This document shows, piece after piece, positions 42,570-53,046 of a DNA stretch of 64,000 nucleotides. The stretch's first letter is position 1, and every line of letters begins with the position of its first letter. The notes under the pieces were generated by a model. That model was not told the DNA's origin and ran no database searches. It saw nothing but the letters and a program-made list of their open reading frames with translations. A program made the translations under genes and the position numbers. Source of the stretch: Microbulbifer agarilyticus S89 (lineage in GTDB: Bacteria; Pseudomonadota; Gammaproteobacteria; Pseudomonadales; Cellvibrionaceae); contig NZ_AFPJ01000051.1 in the NCBI RefSeq assembly GCF_000220505.1, positions 1-64,000 of the forward strand, read 5' to 3'.

Positions 42570-43988
42570 ATGTCCGCAGCTAGAGAACATTTTGGCTCCC
42601 GAATCGGTTTTATTCTGGCCGCCGCCGGCTCCGCCGTCGGTATTGGCAACCTGGTGGCCTTCCCCGTGGCCGCAACCAAAAGTGGCGGCGGTGCCTTTTT
42701 GCTGGTGTATGCGCTGTTCGTTTTCCTGATCTGCCTGCCGGTGATGATGGCGGAGCTGGCACTTGGCCGCAAAACTGATAAAGACCCGGTGGGCGCTTAC
42801 CGGCAGCTCGCCGGAGGCTCCCGACTCTGGCATATCCCCGGCTGGTTGGCCCTGCTGACCCCCTTTATGATCGCGGTATTCTATATCGTGGTTACCGTAT
42901 GGGTGCTCGGCTACCTGCTGGCCACCCTGACCGGTAACCTGGACCAGCTCGCCAGCGGCGAATACTTTGGCCAGTTTATCAACTCCCCGGTGGTGTTCGC
43001 TTACCTGATCGTCATGATGCTGGTCATCAATGGCATTCTGGCGCTGGGTGTGAAGGACGGTATTGAGCGCGCAGCCAAGACCCTGATGCCGATGCTGTTC
43101 GTCATGCTGGTGGGCCTGGTGATCTTCGTTCTCTCTCAGGAGAACGCCATGCTGGGAGTGAAATACTACCTGACCCCAGACCTGTCCAAGCTGAATGCGG
43201 AAGTCGTCAACAATGCCATGGCGCAGGCGTTCTTCTCTCTGTCGCTGGGCATGGGCATCATGATCACCTACGGCTCCTATATGAAGAAGCGGGACGCGAT
43301 CCCCGGCTCGGCGAAAGCTGTAGCGCTCACCGACACCATGGTGGCGTTCACCGCGGGCCTCCTGATCCTGCCGACCATTTTCCACTTCAATCCGCAAATT
43401 GACCCGGCTGAGCTGAGTGACTCATCCGCGGGCATGATCTTCCTATTCCTGCCGAAGATCTTCTACGCGCTGCAGGACAACATCGGCTACTTCGGTGCAA
43501 GCGCCTTCGCATCCGTGTTCTTCTTCCTGGTACTGGTTGCCGCCATTACCTCGCTGGTGTCCATCATCGAGGTGCCGGTTGCCACCCTGTGCGACGAGCG
43601 CGGCATGGAGCGCAAGAAGGCCATCTATACGGTGGCCGCGGCACAGCTGGTTCTCGCCATCGCCTGCGCCATGTCCTTCGGCATGGCCGGCTGGCTGACC
43701 CAGTTCGTAGAAGTCGCCGGTGAAAATAAGTCATTCTTTGATCTTGTAGAACTGATCTTCTACTCTACAATCCTGCCGCTGAACGGCCTGCTGGTCTGCC
43801 TGTTTGTGATCTACAAATGGAAGAAGTCCAACTTTGATTCCGAACTCCAGGAGGGTGACAGTGGCTTTGCCGGCACCCTCTCCCAGAAATATGTGAACTT
43901 TTCCCTCGGTACTTTTATCCCGCTGATCCTGTTGCTGGTATTCATCAACACGGTGGCCGAGAAGTACTTCGGGTATAGCTTCTTTTAA
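42570..43988 (+). CDS. Neurotransmitter:sodium symporter family transporter
   Basis: 472 residues, about 11-12 helices. The NSS helix-1 motif [19 protein letters not shown] (sodium and substrate site) and the helix-2 [13 protein letters not shown] are clear. Bacterial members (LeuT, MhsT) carry amino acids with sodium. The substrate is not readable. smpB follows after 20 nt, and a second NSS gene lies on its other side. Confidence 0.93.
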   Translation: MSAAREHFGSRIGFILAAAGSAVGIGNLVAFPVAATKSGGGAFLLVYALFVFLICLPVMMAELALGRKTDKDPVGAYRQLAGGSRLWHIPGWLALLTPFMIAVFYIVVTVWVLGYLLATLTGNLDQLASGEYFGQFINSPVVFAYLIVMMLVINGILALGVKDGIERAAKTLMPMLFVMLVGLVIFVLSQENAMLGVKYYLTPDLSKLNAEVVNNAMAQAFFSLSLGMGIMITYGSYMKKRDAIPGSAKAVALTDTMVAFTAGLLILPTIFHFNPQIDPAELSDSSAGMIFLFLPKIFYALQDNIGYFGASAFASVFFFLVLVAAITSLVSIIEVPVATLCDERGMERKKAIYTVAAAQLVLAIACAMSFGMAGWLTQFVEVAGENKSFFDLVELIFYSTILPLNGLLVCLFVIYKWKKSNFDSELQEGDSGFAGTLSQKYVNFSLGTFIPLILLLVFINTVAEKYFGYSFF

Positions 43989-44008
43989 ACTCAGGCAACG
44001 TTGTATTC

Positions 44009-44488
44009 ATGGCCAAGAAGAAAAAGGCCCCGACCTCAAACACCATCGCCCTCAACAAGAAGGCGAAGCACGATTACTTTATCGAGGAAAAGTTTGAGGC
44101 GGGTATGGAGCTGCAGGGCTGGGAAGTAAAGTCCTGCCGCGAGGGCAAGGCCCAGCTCACCGATAGTTACGTGCTGTTCAAAGACGGCCAGGCGTGGCTG
44201 CTGGGTGCGCGTATCCAACCGCTCGCCAGTGCCTCGACCCACTTCGTTACCGAGCCGGACCGCACCCGCCGGCTGCTGCTGAACAAGCGCGAGATCGCCA
44301 AGCTGGTGGCCGCGGTCAACCAGAAAGGCTATGCCTGCGTATGTACCGCAATCTACTGGAAGCAGCACCTGATCAAGTGCGAGATTGCGCTGGCCAAGGG
44401 TAAGGCCTCCCACGACAAGCGCGAGACCGAGAGAGAACGGGACTGGAACCGCCAGAAACAGCGCCTGATGCGCAGCGACCACCGTTGA
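44009..44488 (+). CDS. smpB: tmRNA-binding protein SmpB
   Basis: 159 residues: [20 protein letters not shown] and [21 protein letters not shown] in the beta-barrel, and the basic C-terminal tail [20 protein letters not shown] that enters the empty mRNA channel. It works with the tmRNA encoded 3 kb downstream to rescue stalled ribosomes. It is set between two NSS transporter genes, possibly in the same transcript. Confidence 0.98.
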   Translation: MAKKKKAPTSNTIALNKKAKHDYFIEEKFEAGMELQGWEVKSCREGKAQLTDSYVLFKDGQAWLLGARIQPLASASTHFVTEPDRTRRLLLNKREIAKLVAAVNQKGYACVCTAIYWKQHLIKCEIALAKGKASHDKRETERERDWNRQKQRLMRSDHR

Positions 44489-44533
44489 TCCGCAACTCAC
44501 CAGAACATCAGAACAATAACGACGAGATTTACC

Positions 44534-45880
44534 ATGAGTGCACCGCGAGGACAGTTCAGCTCTAACTTCGGCTTCCTGATGGCCGCCGCCGGCTCCGCCG
44601 TCGGTCTTGGCAATATCTGGGGCTTTCCCACCAACGTTGCCGCCAATGGCGGTGCCGCGTTTGTGGTGATCTACCTGGTCCTCGCCTTCTTGCTGGCCTA
44701 CCCGGTACTGATGGCGGAACTCGCCATTGGCCGCTACGCGCGCAGCAATATGGTGAAGGCCCTGCGCGGTATCGCCACCGGCCCGGTCAGCCGCGCCGCC
44801 GGGACCCTGACCGGCCTTGGCGGTATTCTCGTCGCCTCCCTGATCCTGAGCTTCTACGCCATCGTTGCCGGCTGGATGGTGGCCCACCTGGCAGACCCGG
44901 TTGCCACCCTCGCAGGCGCGAAGGAAGCGGCCGCCTGGATGACTGGCGACAGCACCACTCGCAACTTCACCTTTACCGCCATTTTCAGCGGCTTCACCAT
45001 GCTGATTATTGCCAGCGGCGTGGAGAAAGGTATCGAGCGCTGGTCCACCCTGTTGATGCCGTCACTGATCCTGTTGCTACTGCTGCTGATCGTATACGTG
45101 CTCGCGCAACCGGGCGCTTTCCAGGGGCTTGAGGCCTACCTGATCCCAGACTTCAGCAAGCTCTCGCCGGAACTGCTGCTGTCCGCCATGGGCCAGGCGT
45201 TCTTCTCCCTGTCGCTGGGTGTGGGCACCATGCTGATTTACGGTTCCTACCTGAGTAAAGAGGAAAGCTTGCCGCGCCTGGGCGCACTGGTAACCCTAAT
45301 CGATGTGGGCATTGCGTTTACCGCCGGCCTGCTGATCCTGCCGGCCATGTATGTGGCCCAGGCTGCGGGCACCCAGATCTTCTCCGAAGCGGGTGACCTG
45401 ATTGCCGGCCCGGGCCTGATCCTGCAGGTATTGCCGGCGCTGTTCGACAGCATGGGCTCCACCGGCCTGTTTGTGGCCATCGCCTTCTTTGCCCTGATGA
45501 GCATCGCTTCCCTCACCTCCTCCATCTCGATGCTGGAAGTGCCGGTTGCCTTCTCCATCGAGAGCCTGGGCCTGAAGCGCAAGCCTGCCACCCTGCTGAT
45601 GGGCCTGATTATTTTCCTGATCAGCACCGTGATCATCTTTAATTTCGACAGCCTGTTCGGCCTGGTGATTTCCATCAGCACCGAATACGGCCAGCCGCTG
45701 CTGGGCGTGGCCCTGTGCATCTTTGCCGGCTGGATCTGGCGCCGCGACCAGCTGCTGATGGAACTGCAGGAAGGCCATGAGGGCATCGAAAACACCCTGT
45801 TCTGGAAGATCTGGCCCTGGTACGTGCGCATCGTGTGCCCGCTGCTGATCCTCGCGGCCTTCGCACAGACCGTGCTGTAA
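44534..45880 (+). CDS. Neurotransmitter:sodium symporter family transporter (second copy)
   Basis: 448 residues with the NSS motif [19 protein letters not shown] and GGAAFVVIYLVLA in helices 1-2. It is clearly paralogous to the product of 42570-43988 but diverged, with its own loop lengths; helix 6-region [20 protein letters not shown] matches the neighbour almost exactly. It probably arose by duplication around smpB. Sodium-coupled amino-acid uptake is the family function. Confidence 0.93.
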   Translation: MSAPRGQFSSNFGFLMAAAGSAVGLGNIWGFPTNVAANGGAAFVVIYLVLAFLLAYPVLMAELAIGRYARSNMVKALRGIATGPVSRAAGTLTGLGGILVASLILSFYAIVAGWMVAHLADPVATLAGAKEAAAWMTGDSTTRNFTFTAIFSGFTMLIIASGVEKGIERWSTLLMPSLILLLLLLIVYVLAQPGAFQGLEAYLIPDFSKLSPELLLSAMGQAFFSLSLGVGTMLIYGSYLSKEESLPRLGALVTLIDVGIAFTAGLLILPAMYVAQAAGTQIFSEAGDLIAGPGLILQVLPALFDSMGSTGLFVAIAFFALMSIASLTSSISMLEVPVAFSIESLGLKRKPATLLMGLIIFLISTVIIFNFDSLFGLVISISTEYGQPLLGVALCIFAGWIWRRDQLLMELQEGHEGIENTLFWKIWPWYVRIVCPLLILAAFAQTVL

Positions 45881-45924
45881 CTGCCCGCCCGGATTATCTG
45901 ACCTAAAATAGTCCTGATATTCCC

Positions 45925-45950
45925 TTGGGCTGCCCGCTGCGGCAGCCCAA
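45925..45950. terminator. Stem-loop after the second NSS gene
   Basis: A perfect 10-bp stem TTGGGCTGCC / GGCAGCCCAA with a 6-nt loop and no downstream T-run. It may be a weak terminator or a 3'-end stabiliser. Confidence 0.55.
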
Positions 45951-46001
45951 ACACTCCCCCACTGCAACTGTTCCAACCGATCGTCAATCGACGCTGCGTT
46001 T

Positions 46002-47408
46002 ATGCCATCCAGAAAACCACCTTCGATCTTCCGCAACTCCAATCGCCGCAATGCTGGTAAATCACCGCAAAGTGGCAGCAACAAACCATCGAACGCGACA
46101 CCCGAAGTGGAGATTGAGCGGTTTAGCCACGAGGTACGCGGTATCGCACGGCACGAGGGTAAAACCGTATTTGTGGATAACGCCCTGCCCGGTGAGACGG
46201 TGCGCATCCGCTATACCGCCAACCGCGCCAAGTTTGATGAAGCAGTGGCCACCGAGGTACTGACAGCCTCCCCAGACCGGCAGACACCGCCCTGCCCCCA
46301 CGCAGAGGTCTGCGGCGGCTGCGCCCTGCAACAGATGACGCCCGCCGCGCAGATCGATGCCAAGCAGCAAATTCTGCTGGATCAGCTCAGCCGGTTTGCC
46401 AAAGCCACTCCCGAGCAGGTGTTACCGCCACTCACCGGCAGCACGCTCGGCTACCGCCGCAAGGCGCGCCTCGGTGTGCGTTTCGTAAAACCGAAAAGCG
46501 GCGGCAAGGCGCGCCTGGTGCTGGGCTTCCGTGAGAAAGGCTCCAACGACCTCACCGATGTTGGACAGTGCCCGGTACTTCCCGCAGAAGCCTCCGCGCT
46601 GATTCCGCAGCTGCGCGAGACCATCCTGCAGTGCGAGGGCCGTCGCAATATCTCGCATATCGAGATTGCCGCCGGTGAAGACCACACCGCACTGGTCATC
46701 CGCCACCTGCAGCCGCTATCTGAGGGCGACCGCAATGGCTGGCTGGATTTCGCCAAGCAACATCAGCTGCACCTTTACCAGCAGGGGGAGCAGGGCGATG
46801 CCAACACGCACAAGGTCTGGCCCGAATCCGGCCCGGCGCGTTTGAATTATGCATTGCCCGCGTTCGACCTGACCCTGAACTTCCATCCGCAGGATTTCAT
46901 TCAGGTGAATTTCGAGATCAACCGGCAGATGGTTTCCCTAGCGCTGGAACTGCTGGATGCACAACCGCAAGACCGGGTGCTGGACCTGTTCTGTGGGCTC
47001 GGCAACTTCACTCTGCCACTGGCCACCCGCGCGCGCGAAGTGGTTGGCGTGGAGGGGCTGCTGTCGCTCACCGAGCGTGCGCGGGAAAACGCGGCGGCGA
47101 ACGGCATCGACAATATCCGCTTCCAGGCCGCCGACCTGACCGAAGACTTCTCCCGCAGCCCCTGGGCGCGCGGCGGCTTCGACCGCATCCTGCTGGATCC
47201 ACCGCGCAACGGCGCGCTGGAAGTGGTGCGCAATATCGGCCAGTTCAACGCCAAGGCCATCCTGTACATCTCCTGCAACCCCGCCACCCTGGCACGGGAT
47301 ACCGCCGAACTGATCCAACAGGGCTACGTGCTGCGCAAGGCCGAGGTAATGGACATGTTCCCCCACACCACCCACGTAGAATCCATCGCCCTGTTCGAAA
47401 AGGCCTGA
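46002..47408 (+). CDS. rlmD: 23S rRNA (uracil(1939)-C5)-methyltransferase RlmD
   Basis: 468 residues. A basic N-terminal tail and TRAM domain (FSHEVRGIARHEGKTVFV, LPGETVRIRYTANRAKFDE) come first. The iron-sulfur cysteines are C98, C104 and C107 in CPHAEVCGGC, plus a fourth in GQCP. The methyltransferase domain has VLDLFCGLGNF for SAM, LLDPPRNG, and the catalytic ISCNPATLARD. It methylates U1939 of 23S rRNA. Confidence 0.96.
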   Translation: MPSRKPPSIFRNSNRRNAGKSPQSGSNKPSNATPEVEIERFSHEVRGIARHEGKTVFVDNALPGETVRIRYTANRAKFDEAVATEVLTASPDRQTPPCPHAEVCGGCALQQMTPAAQIDAKQQILLDQLSRFAKATPEQVLPPLTGSTLGYRRKARLGVRFVKPKSGGKARLVLGFREKGSNDLTDVGQCPVLPAEASALIPQLRETILQCEGRRNISHIEIAAGEDHTALVIRHLQPLSEGDRNGWLDFAKQHQLHLYQQGEQGDANTHKVWPESGPARLNYALPAFDLTLNFHPQDFIQVNFEINRQMVSLALELLDAQPQDRVLDLFCGLGNFTLPLATRAREVVGVEGLLSLTERARENAAANGIDNIRFQAADLTEDFSRSPWARGGFDRILLDPPRNGALEVVRNIGQFNAKAILYISCNPATLARDTAELIQQGYVLRKAEVMDMFPHTTHVESIALFEKA

Positions 47409-47486
47409 CCCGGTCAGGTCTTCCGGTTCACTGCACCCGCGTGAACAGTTGAGAACCACCAGTCAATCTTTTTGCAAACACACCTA

Positions 47487-47513
47487 TTGTGACAATCCTG
47501 CTTCCGGTATAAT
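47487..47513 (+). promoter_or_regulatory. Promoter of ssrA
   Basis: A perfect TATAAT at 47508-47513 lies about 38 nt before the mature tmRNA 5' end. The -35 candidate TTGTGA at 47487-47492 has a short 15-nt spacer; a slightly shifted hexamer is possible. Confidence 0.6.
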
Positions 47514-47550
47514 TACTGTTACGCCTACGAGGTTCGTAGACGCCGATTCT

Positions 47551-47940
47551 GGGGATGACTTGGATTCGACGCCGGTGACGAAACCATGGGTGCATGCCGT
47601 GAGGGTAGCGAATCACGTAAATCCAAAGCTGCATTTTATTAGTTGCCAACGACGACAACTACGGTGCCCAACTGGCTGCATAAGCAGCCCGTGAAGCACT
47701 AACTAAGGGTTCGTCCCTTAGCGGCCCTCAGCAAGGTTCCAGTACCGCGCTGCTGGCTGTTATACAGAACTGGATCGCCGTGACACTTATCTGAGGTAGA
47801 TCGGTTAAAACTTTTTCAGAATCGTCTGCTACGTCCTGCCCGTTGGGCTGTAGTGGATTAAATCAATAGACGGATCTAAGCATGTAGAGCCTCTGGCGGA
47901 GTGCTGACGGACGCGGGTTCGACTCCCGCCATCTCCACCA
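47551..47940 (+). ncRNA. ssrA: Transfer-messenger RNA (tmRNA)
   Basis: 390 nt, from GGGGATGACTTGGATTCGAC to the CCA end. The tRNA-like half includes the T-arm GGTTCGACTCC and the 3' CTCCACCA. The tag reading frame (47645-47683) encodes ANDDNYGAQLAA and ends in TAA, differing from the E. coli tag ANDENYALAA. With SmpB it releases stalled ribosomes and marks proteins for degradation. The promoter is at 47487 and the terminator at 47945. Confidence 0.98.
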
Positions 47941-47944
47941 AATT

Positions 47945-47980
47945 AAAAAGGCCCGGTATCGCAAGATACCGGGCCTTTTT
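47945..47980 (+). terminator. Intrinsic terminator of ssrA
   Basis: A perfect 16-bp stem with a GCAA tetraloop (47945-47960 with 47965-47980), ending in a five-T run, 4 nt after the tmRNA 3' end. Confidence 0.95.
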
Positions 47981-48117
47981 AATTTCCGAACAGAAAAAAT
48001 TGCGGATCATTCAGCCCGGGTTCCAATCGCTACGCAAAGCAATGTAAAGCAACCGGATAAACACCCCCTTCCACTCGCAATACTCCCCCCACACAAAGCA
48101 GCCGTATCCGTGCTATG

Positions 48118-48135
48118 ACTTATACCTAGATAAGT
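48118..48135. promoter_or_regulatory. Short inverted repeat upstream of the sulfatase gene (possible operator)
   Basis: ACTTAT-ACCTAG-ATAAGT, two perfect 6-bp arms 6 nt apart, lies 75 nt before the sulfatase ATG. The form fits a dimeric regulator site, but no regulator gene is adjacent. Confidence 0.35.
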
Positions 48136-48209
48136 AGGATTCTCTTCTCAAGTATTCTGAATTAGCCCTCTGAGGGCACGCCCAAAACACAATGCATCTC
48201 GAGGCTGCC

Positions 48210-50669
48210 ATGCGTCTCTTTCTCTCCGCTCTGTTCCTCTCTCTCGCCTTTGTCGGCTGCGGCAGCGGCGAACAGTCCGCAGAAAACAGCGCTCGCGAAG
48301 CCGTCACAAACAACCGTGACACGAAAACCGACAGCGCTAACTTAGAAGCGGCTGCCGCGCCGGACGCCGCACAAAAGAACGACAAATGGCCCGATCGTAG
48401 ACACCTGCCGATTCCGCTGTCTCCTTTTACAGGCGAGATCGGAAGGACATACAAAGAATCTGAACCCAACTGGCAAGATGGCCCCATGGCCCCAGACGGC
48501 GCCCCTAACGTCGTCGTAATCTTGCTCGATGACGTTGGCTTCGGTCAGCCATCCACATTTGGGGGGCTTATCCCCACCCCAAACCTCGACCAGTTAGCTG
48601 AGGAAGGCTTGCGCTATAACCGCTTCCACACCACCGCTATCTGCGGACCCTCGCGCGCAGCGCTACTAACAGGGCGCGACCACCACGAATCTGGGAGTGG
48701 TTTCCTCATGGAGTGGGCCACCGGGTTTCCCAGCTATTCCACCTATATTCCCAAGAGCACCGCCACCATTGGTGAGATCTTGAAGGGCAACGGCTACGGC
48801 ACCTGGTGGTACGGCAAAAACCACAACACCCCGGACTGGGAAACCACCACCGCGGGGCCCTTTGATCACTGGCCTACCGGTATGGGCTTCGAATATTTCT
48901 ATGGCTTCAATGCCGGGGAAACGCACCAGTTCTATCCGGTGCTGTTCGAAAATACCCTGCCCGTCGAGCCGGACGAGACACCCGAAGAGGGCTATCACTT
49001 CATGACGGACATGACCGACAGGGCAATTGCGCGCATGAAGTTTGCCAAGTCGGTTGCGCCGAAAAAGCCCTTCTTCATGTACTTCGCTCCCGGCGCGATG
49101 CACGCACCTCACCATGTCACTGCAGAATGGCGCGAGAAGTTCAAGGGAAAGTTCGACATGGGTTGGGAAAAGTATCGCGAGCAAGTTTTCGCTCGGCAGA
49201 AAGACATGGGCATCATTCCCGCCGATACCAAGCTGACGCCGCGTCCGGAGTGGGTACCAGCCTGGGACTCCCTCAACGACGAGCAGAAGACGCTCTACAC
49301 CAAACTGATGGAAAACTTCGCCGGTTTTTTCGCGTTTACCGACCACGAAATTGGTCGCCTGCTTGATGCCATCAAAGAGCTACCGGATGCAGACAACACC
49401 ATGATCATCTATATCGCTGGTGATAATGGTGCGTCTGCCGAGGGCGGCCCCGATGGCACCCTGAATGAGATCCGCGCCCTAAACGGAATACCGACTAGTA
49501 TCGAAGAGAATCTTGCCAATATCGACAAACTGGGCGGCCCCGAGTCGGAACCCCACTACCCGGTTGGCTGGGCCTGGGCTGGCAATACGCCGTTCCAGTG
49601 GGTCAAGCAGGTCGCCTCGCACCTCGGTGGAACCCGTAACCCGATGGTGATCAGCTGGCCTGCCAAGATCAAACCAGACGGGCAGGTCCGCGACGCCTTC
49701 CTGCATTTGGTTGATGTGGTACCAACAATCCTGGAAGCGGCAAATATCCCGATGCCCGAAACGGTCAACGGTATCGAGCAGAAGCCCCTCGCCGGCAAAT
49801 CTTTTCTCGCCAGCTTCACCAATCCGGAATTCAAAGGGCGTCCGGAACAGTACTTCGAGGTATTCAGTAACCGCTCCATGTACTCCGACGGTTGGAAGGC
49901 CAATGCCCAGCACACACTGCCCTGGCGCCAGGACCTTGCCCCGGGCAACTGGGACAAGGACGAGTGGGAACTCTATAACCTCGAGCAGGATTTTTCTGAG
50001 GCTAACGACCTGGCGCAGCAGAATCCAGACAAGCTTGCAGAGCTCAAGAAAAAGTTCGATGAGACCGCGAAACGAAAAGAGGTGTTCCCGCTGGACGACC
50101 GGGGTGCCGCAAGACTGGCCATGCCAAAGCCTCCGGTACCCGGTGCTGACACCAGCTCCGGGACATACACCTATTACCCCGGTGCTACACGGATTGCAGA
50201 AGTCGCAGGCCCGCCCCTGAAAAATGGTTCCTGGACACTCACCGCTGAGCTAAATACGGAAGGTAGTGACACCGAAGGGGTTGTGATGGCGCTCGGGGGC
50301 GTTGCTGCGGGTATTGTCCTCTACCTCGATGACGGTATTCCCATATTCAATTACAACTACTTTGAGGAACACACAATCCTCAAAGGCGACAAGCCCCTGC
50401 CCGCCGGCGATGCAACCGTCTCGGTAGATTTCGATTATAAGGGCTCCGAGCCAGGTGGCCCGGCCACCATAACGCTAAAGGTAAACGGCCAAGAGGTCGC
50501 CAGCGGAAACATGGAGGCTACGGTTGGCGGGCGGTTTGGTATCGATACCTTCGGGATCGGCGAGGATACCGGCCAACCCGTCACTCACGAGTACAAGCCA
50601 CCTTATCCGTTCACTGGCGAAATTAAGAGGGTTGTTATCACTACCGGTAAAGGTGACACGACACCATGA
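48210..50669 (+). CDS. Exported arylsulfatase lipoprotein (type I sulfatase)
   Basis: 819 residues from the ATG at 48210 (CGAGG upstream; ATG 48192 overlaps this site). The lipoprotein signal ends LAFVGC. A low-complexity linker (about 20-60) leads to the sulfatase domain: metal-binding [14 protein letters not shown] and the formylglycine motif C145[11 protein letters not shown]. After about residue 650 there is an extra C-terminal beta-sandwich region. Activity needs conversion of C145 by a formylglycine-generating enzyme, not seen in this window. It hydrolyses sulfate esters, possibly of algal polysaccharides or aromatics. Confidence 0.93.
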   Translation: MRLFLSALFLSLAFVGCGSGEQSAENSAREAVTNNRDTKTDSANLEAAAAPDAAQKNDKWPDRRHLPIPLSPFTGEIGRTYKESEPNWQDGPMAPDGAPNVVVILLDDVGFGQPSTFGGLIPTPNLDQLAEEGLRYNRFHTTAICGPSRAALLTGRDHHESGSGFLMEWATGFPSYSTYIPKSTATIGEILKGNGYGTWWYGKNHNTPDWETTTAGPFDHWPTGMGFEYFYGFNAGETHQFYPVLFENTLPVEPDETPEEGYHFMTDMTDRAIARMKFAKSVAPKKPFFMYFAPGAMHAPHHVTAEWREKFKGKFDMGWEKYREQVFARQKDMGIIPADTKLTPRPEWVPAWDSLNDEQKTLYTKLMENFAGFFAFTDHEIGRLLDAIKELPDADNTMIIYIAGDNGASAEGGPDGTLNEIRALNGIPTSIEENLANIDKLGGPESEPHYPVGWAWAGNTPFQWVKQVASHLGGTRNPMVISWPAKIKPDGQVRDAFLHLVDVVPTILEAANIPMPETVNGIEQKPLAGKSFLASFTNPEFKGRPEQYFEVFSNRSMYSDGWKANAQHTLPWRQDLAPGNWDKDEWELYNLEQDFSEANDLAQQNPDKLAELKKKFDETAKRKEVFPLDDRGAARLAMPKPPVPGADTSSGTYTYYPGATRIAEVAGPPLKNGSWTLTAELNTEGSDTEGVVMALGGVAAGIVLYLDDGIPIFNYNYFEEHTILKGDKPLPAGDATVSVDFDYKGSEPGGPATITLKVNGQEVASGNMEATVGGRFGIDTFGIGEDTGQPVTHEYKPPYPFTGEIKRVVITTGKGDTTP

Positions 50670-51040
50670 TGTGAACCGCCCCTCCCTTAATACTCGCCTC
50701 AGGCGACTCATAAAAGCCTCGGCAGCCCAGCGCTCCCGAGGCTTTTTCTCATCTCCCTCGCATCTGAAAGGCCTGCTCTGCCCATCAAACCGCAGTATGG
50801 TGACTCGATTCATTACTGGCCAGAGGCCGGCAAGTTAAACCACAGCCGGGTTATCTGCGTATTCATATCTTAGGCCACTACTCAAAGTTCCCATGTGCTA
50901 TGCGTCCTGCGAGGCGCTCTGCCTGCGGTTGACCTTGTTGCAAGATTATCTTGGAATGGCAAGGTTCATCCTTGTGACTACGGCACAGTATTGAGCTAGT
51001 TGAATCGGCATCTTTTCCTTAGACCAATAGCGAGAACACA
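50670..51040. other. Non-coding region between sulfatase and M3 peptidase genes
   Basis: 371 bp. It holds the terminator at 50712-50746 and then about 290 bp of apparently non-coding DNA with the promoter of the M3 peptidase gene; no clear promoter elements or repeats seen. Confidence 0.4.
50712..50746 (+). terminator. Intrinsic terminator of the sulfatase gene
   Basis: An 11-bp stem AAAAGCCTCGG / CCGAGGCTTTT with a 13-nt loop and a T-run, 43 nt after the stop codon. Confidence 0.85.
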
Positions 51041-52939
51041 ATGAATATCAATAAACTTAAGCTAAAAACGGCTGGCATCCTGTGTGCGAGCGCTGTGGCA
51101 CTGGCGGCGGTTGCCTCGCCGGCGCTGGCACAGGAGCCCTCAACCACAGCCATCGATGAGCAGTACACATGGGACCTGACCGAGTTCTACGCCACCAAAA
51201 AGGACTGGGAAGCTGAGCTGGCACGGCTGAGCGGCGAAGTTGATAGCCTGAAAGCGTATGAGGGGAAGCTGGGCGATAGTGCCAAGAGCCTGTTGAACGC
51301 GCTGGATGCACAGTCTGCGTTAGCTAAAGAACTGTACCGGGCATGGACGTACGCCTCCAATATCCGCAATACCAATCTGGGGGATGCAGAGGGCCAAGCC
51401 ATGGTCGGTCGCCTGCAGGCGCTTTCACAATCCATCAGTGCCAGCCAGAGCTTTATGGCGCCTGAAATTGTCGCGTTGGGCGAGGAGCGTATCGAGGGCT
51501 TTATCCAGCAAGAGCCGGGCCTGGCAAAACATGCGCACTCCCTAAGAGATACCCTGCGTCAGGGTAAACACGTGTTGTCGCCGGAGTCAGAAAAGGTACT
51601 CTCCCTGATGGGTACTGCACTATCGGCATCGGAGAACGCGCGTCAGATTTTGGCAAATGCGGAGATAGAGTGGCCGACGATCACCCTGAGCGATGGAACC
51701 GAGGCACACCTGACCAATGCTGGTTACACACTGCATCGCGCAGCGCAAAATCGTGAAGACCGCGAGGCGGTGTTTGACGCTTTCTGGGGCAAATACAAAG
51801 ATTTTGAAGGCACCCTTGGCGCCACCTTAAACGGTGAAGTGCAGGCGAATGTTGCCACCGCCAAAACCCGTAACTACGACAATACGCTGCAGTACTTCCT
51901 GTCCGGGGACAATATCCCGGAAGAGGTGTACCGCACGCTGGTTGGCGTTACCAACGAGCGAATGGATGTGCTGCACCGTTACTTCGAGCTGCGTGGGCGC
52001 ATGCTCGGTATCGAAGACCTGGGTTATCACGACATCTACCCGGATCTGGTGAAGACCGACCTGACCTTCCCGATTGATGAAACACGTGAACATATGCTGG
52101 CCTCCCTCGACATTATGGGGCGGGAGTTTGCCGACAAATTCGCCGAGGCCTCTAGCGACCGCTGGATGCATGTGTACCCACAACCGGGTAAGCGCTCTGG
52201 CGCCTACATGTCTGGCTCAGCCTACGATGTGCATCCACTTATCCTGCTGAATCACCAGGACAACTACAACAGCGCTTCCACCTATGCCCACGAGTGGGGG
52301 CACGCGATGCACAAGGTGTTGACCAACGAGAACCAGCCCTTCGAATTGTCTAACTTCTCGATTTTCACCACCGAAATTGCGGCAATTGCCAAGGAAATCA
52401 TTCTACAAGAACACATGCTGGAACAGGCAAAGACCGAAGAGGAACGTTTGTTCTACCTGGGTTATGCCCTGGAGCAGATGCGCGGGACCTTCTTTCGACA
52501 GGTGATGTTCTCCGAGTTCGAACTGGCAATCCACGAGGCGGTCGAGCGCGGTGAAGCCATGACCGGCCCGCGCATGACGGAAATCTACGGTGAAATCCTC
52601 AAGCGCTACCACGGCCACGACAAGGGCGTGATGAACATTTCACAGCGGGAAATGATTGAGTGGGCCTACATTCCGCATTTCTACTACAACTTCTATGTGT
52701 ATCAGTATGCGACCTCAATTGCAGGTGCGGCCTACTTCGTTGAGCAACTCAAAACCGGTGGCGATGCCGCGCTGGATACCTATCTCGCGTTCCTCAAGGC
52801 GGGCGGTAACGATTACCCGGTGGAGATCCTGAAGAAAGCCGGCCTCGATATGACCAGCCCGGCTCCATACAACGCGGTAATCAATCGTATGGAAGTGGTT
52901 ATGGATGAGATCGAAGCCATACTGGACAAACGCGGCTAA
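51041..52939 (+). CDS. Exported M3 family oligoendopeptidase F
   Basis: 632 residues. The signal peptide (about 1-30, ASPALAQ) is unusual for oligoendopeptidase F, which is mostly cytoplasmic. The zinc motif H417-E-W-G-H421 lies in ASTYAHEWGHAMHK, with the glutamate ligand in FTTEIAAIAKE. The family PepF fold is supported by YDNTLQYFLSGDNIPEEVY and the C-terminal YQYATSIAGAAYFVEQL. It cleaves short peptides, here presumably in the periplasm. It is transcribed alone. Confidence 0.93.
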   Translation: MNINKLKLKTAGILCASAVALAAVASPALAQEPSTTAIDEQYTWDLTEFYATKKDWEAELARLSGEVDSLKAYEGKLGDSAKSLLNALDAQSALAKELYRAWTYASNIRNTNLGDAEGQAMVGRLQALSQSISASQSFMAPEIVALGEERIEGFIQQEPGLAKHAHSLRDTLRQGKHVLSPESEKVLSLMGTALSASENARQILANAEIEWPTITLSDGTEAHLTNAGYTLHRAAQNREDREAVFDAFWGKYKDFEGTLGATLNGEVQANVATAKTRNYDNTLQYFLSGDNIPEEVYRTLVGVTNERMDVLHRYFELRGRMLGIEDLGYHDIYPDLVKTDLTFPIDETREHMLASLDIMGREFADKFAEASSDRWMHVYPQPGKRSGAYMSGSAYDVHPLILLNHQDNYNSASTYAHEWGHAMHKVLTNENQPFELSNFSIFTTEIAAIAKEIILQEHMLEQAKTEEERLFYLGYALEQMRGTFFRQVMFSEFELAIHEAVERGEAMTGPRMTEIYGEILKRYHGHDKGVMNISQREMIEWAYIPHFYYNFYVYQYATSIAGAAYFVEQLKTGGDAALDTYLAFLKAGGNDYPVEILKKAGLDMTSPAPYNAVINRMEVVMDEIEAILDKRG

Positions 52940-52974
52940 CGACGGAACCCGCGATAGCCACTATCGCATCCCCC

Positions 52975-53016
52975 AAAAAAAGAAAGCCCCGGTCGCAAGA
53001 CTGGGGCTTTCTTTTT
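52975..53016. terminator. Bidirectional intrinsic terminator
   Basis: A long stem (A-run, GAAAGCCCC / GGGGCTTTC, T-run) with a GCAA tetraloop and one G-T pair. It lies between the M3 peptidase gene and the convergent lipoprotein gene. Confidence 0.9.
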
Positions 53017-53046
53017 TATAGCCATTTAGCAGCGGGTAGCCTGCGA

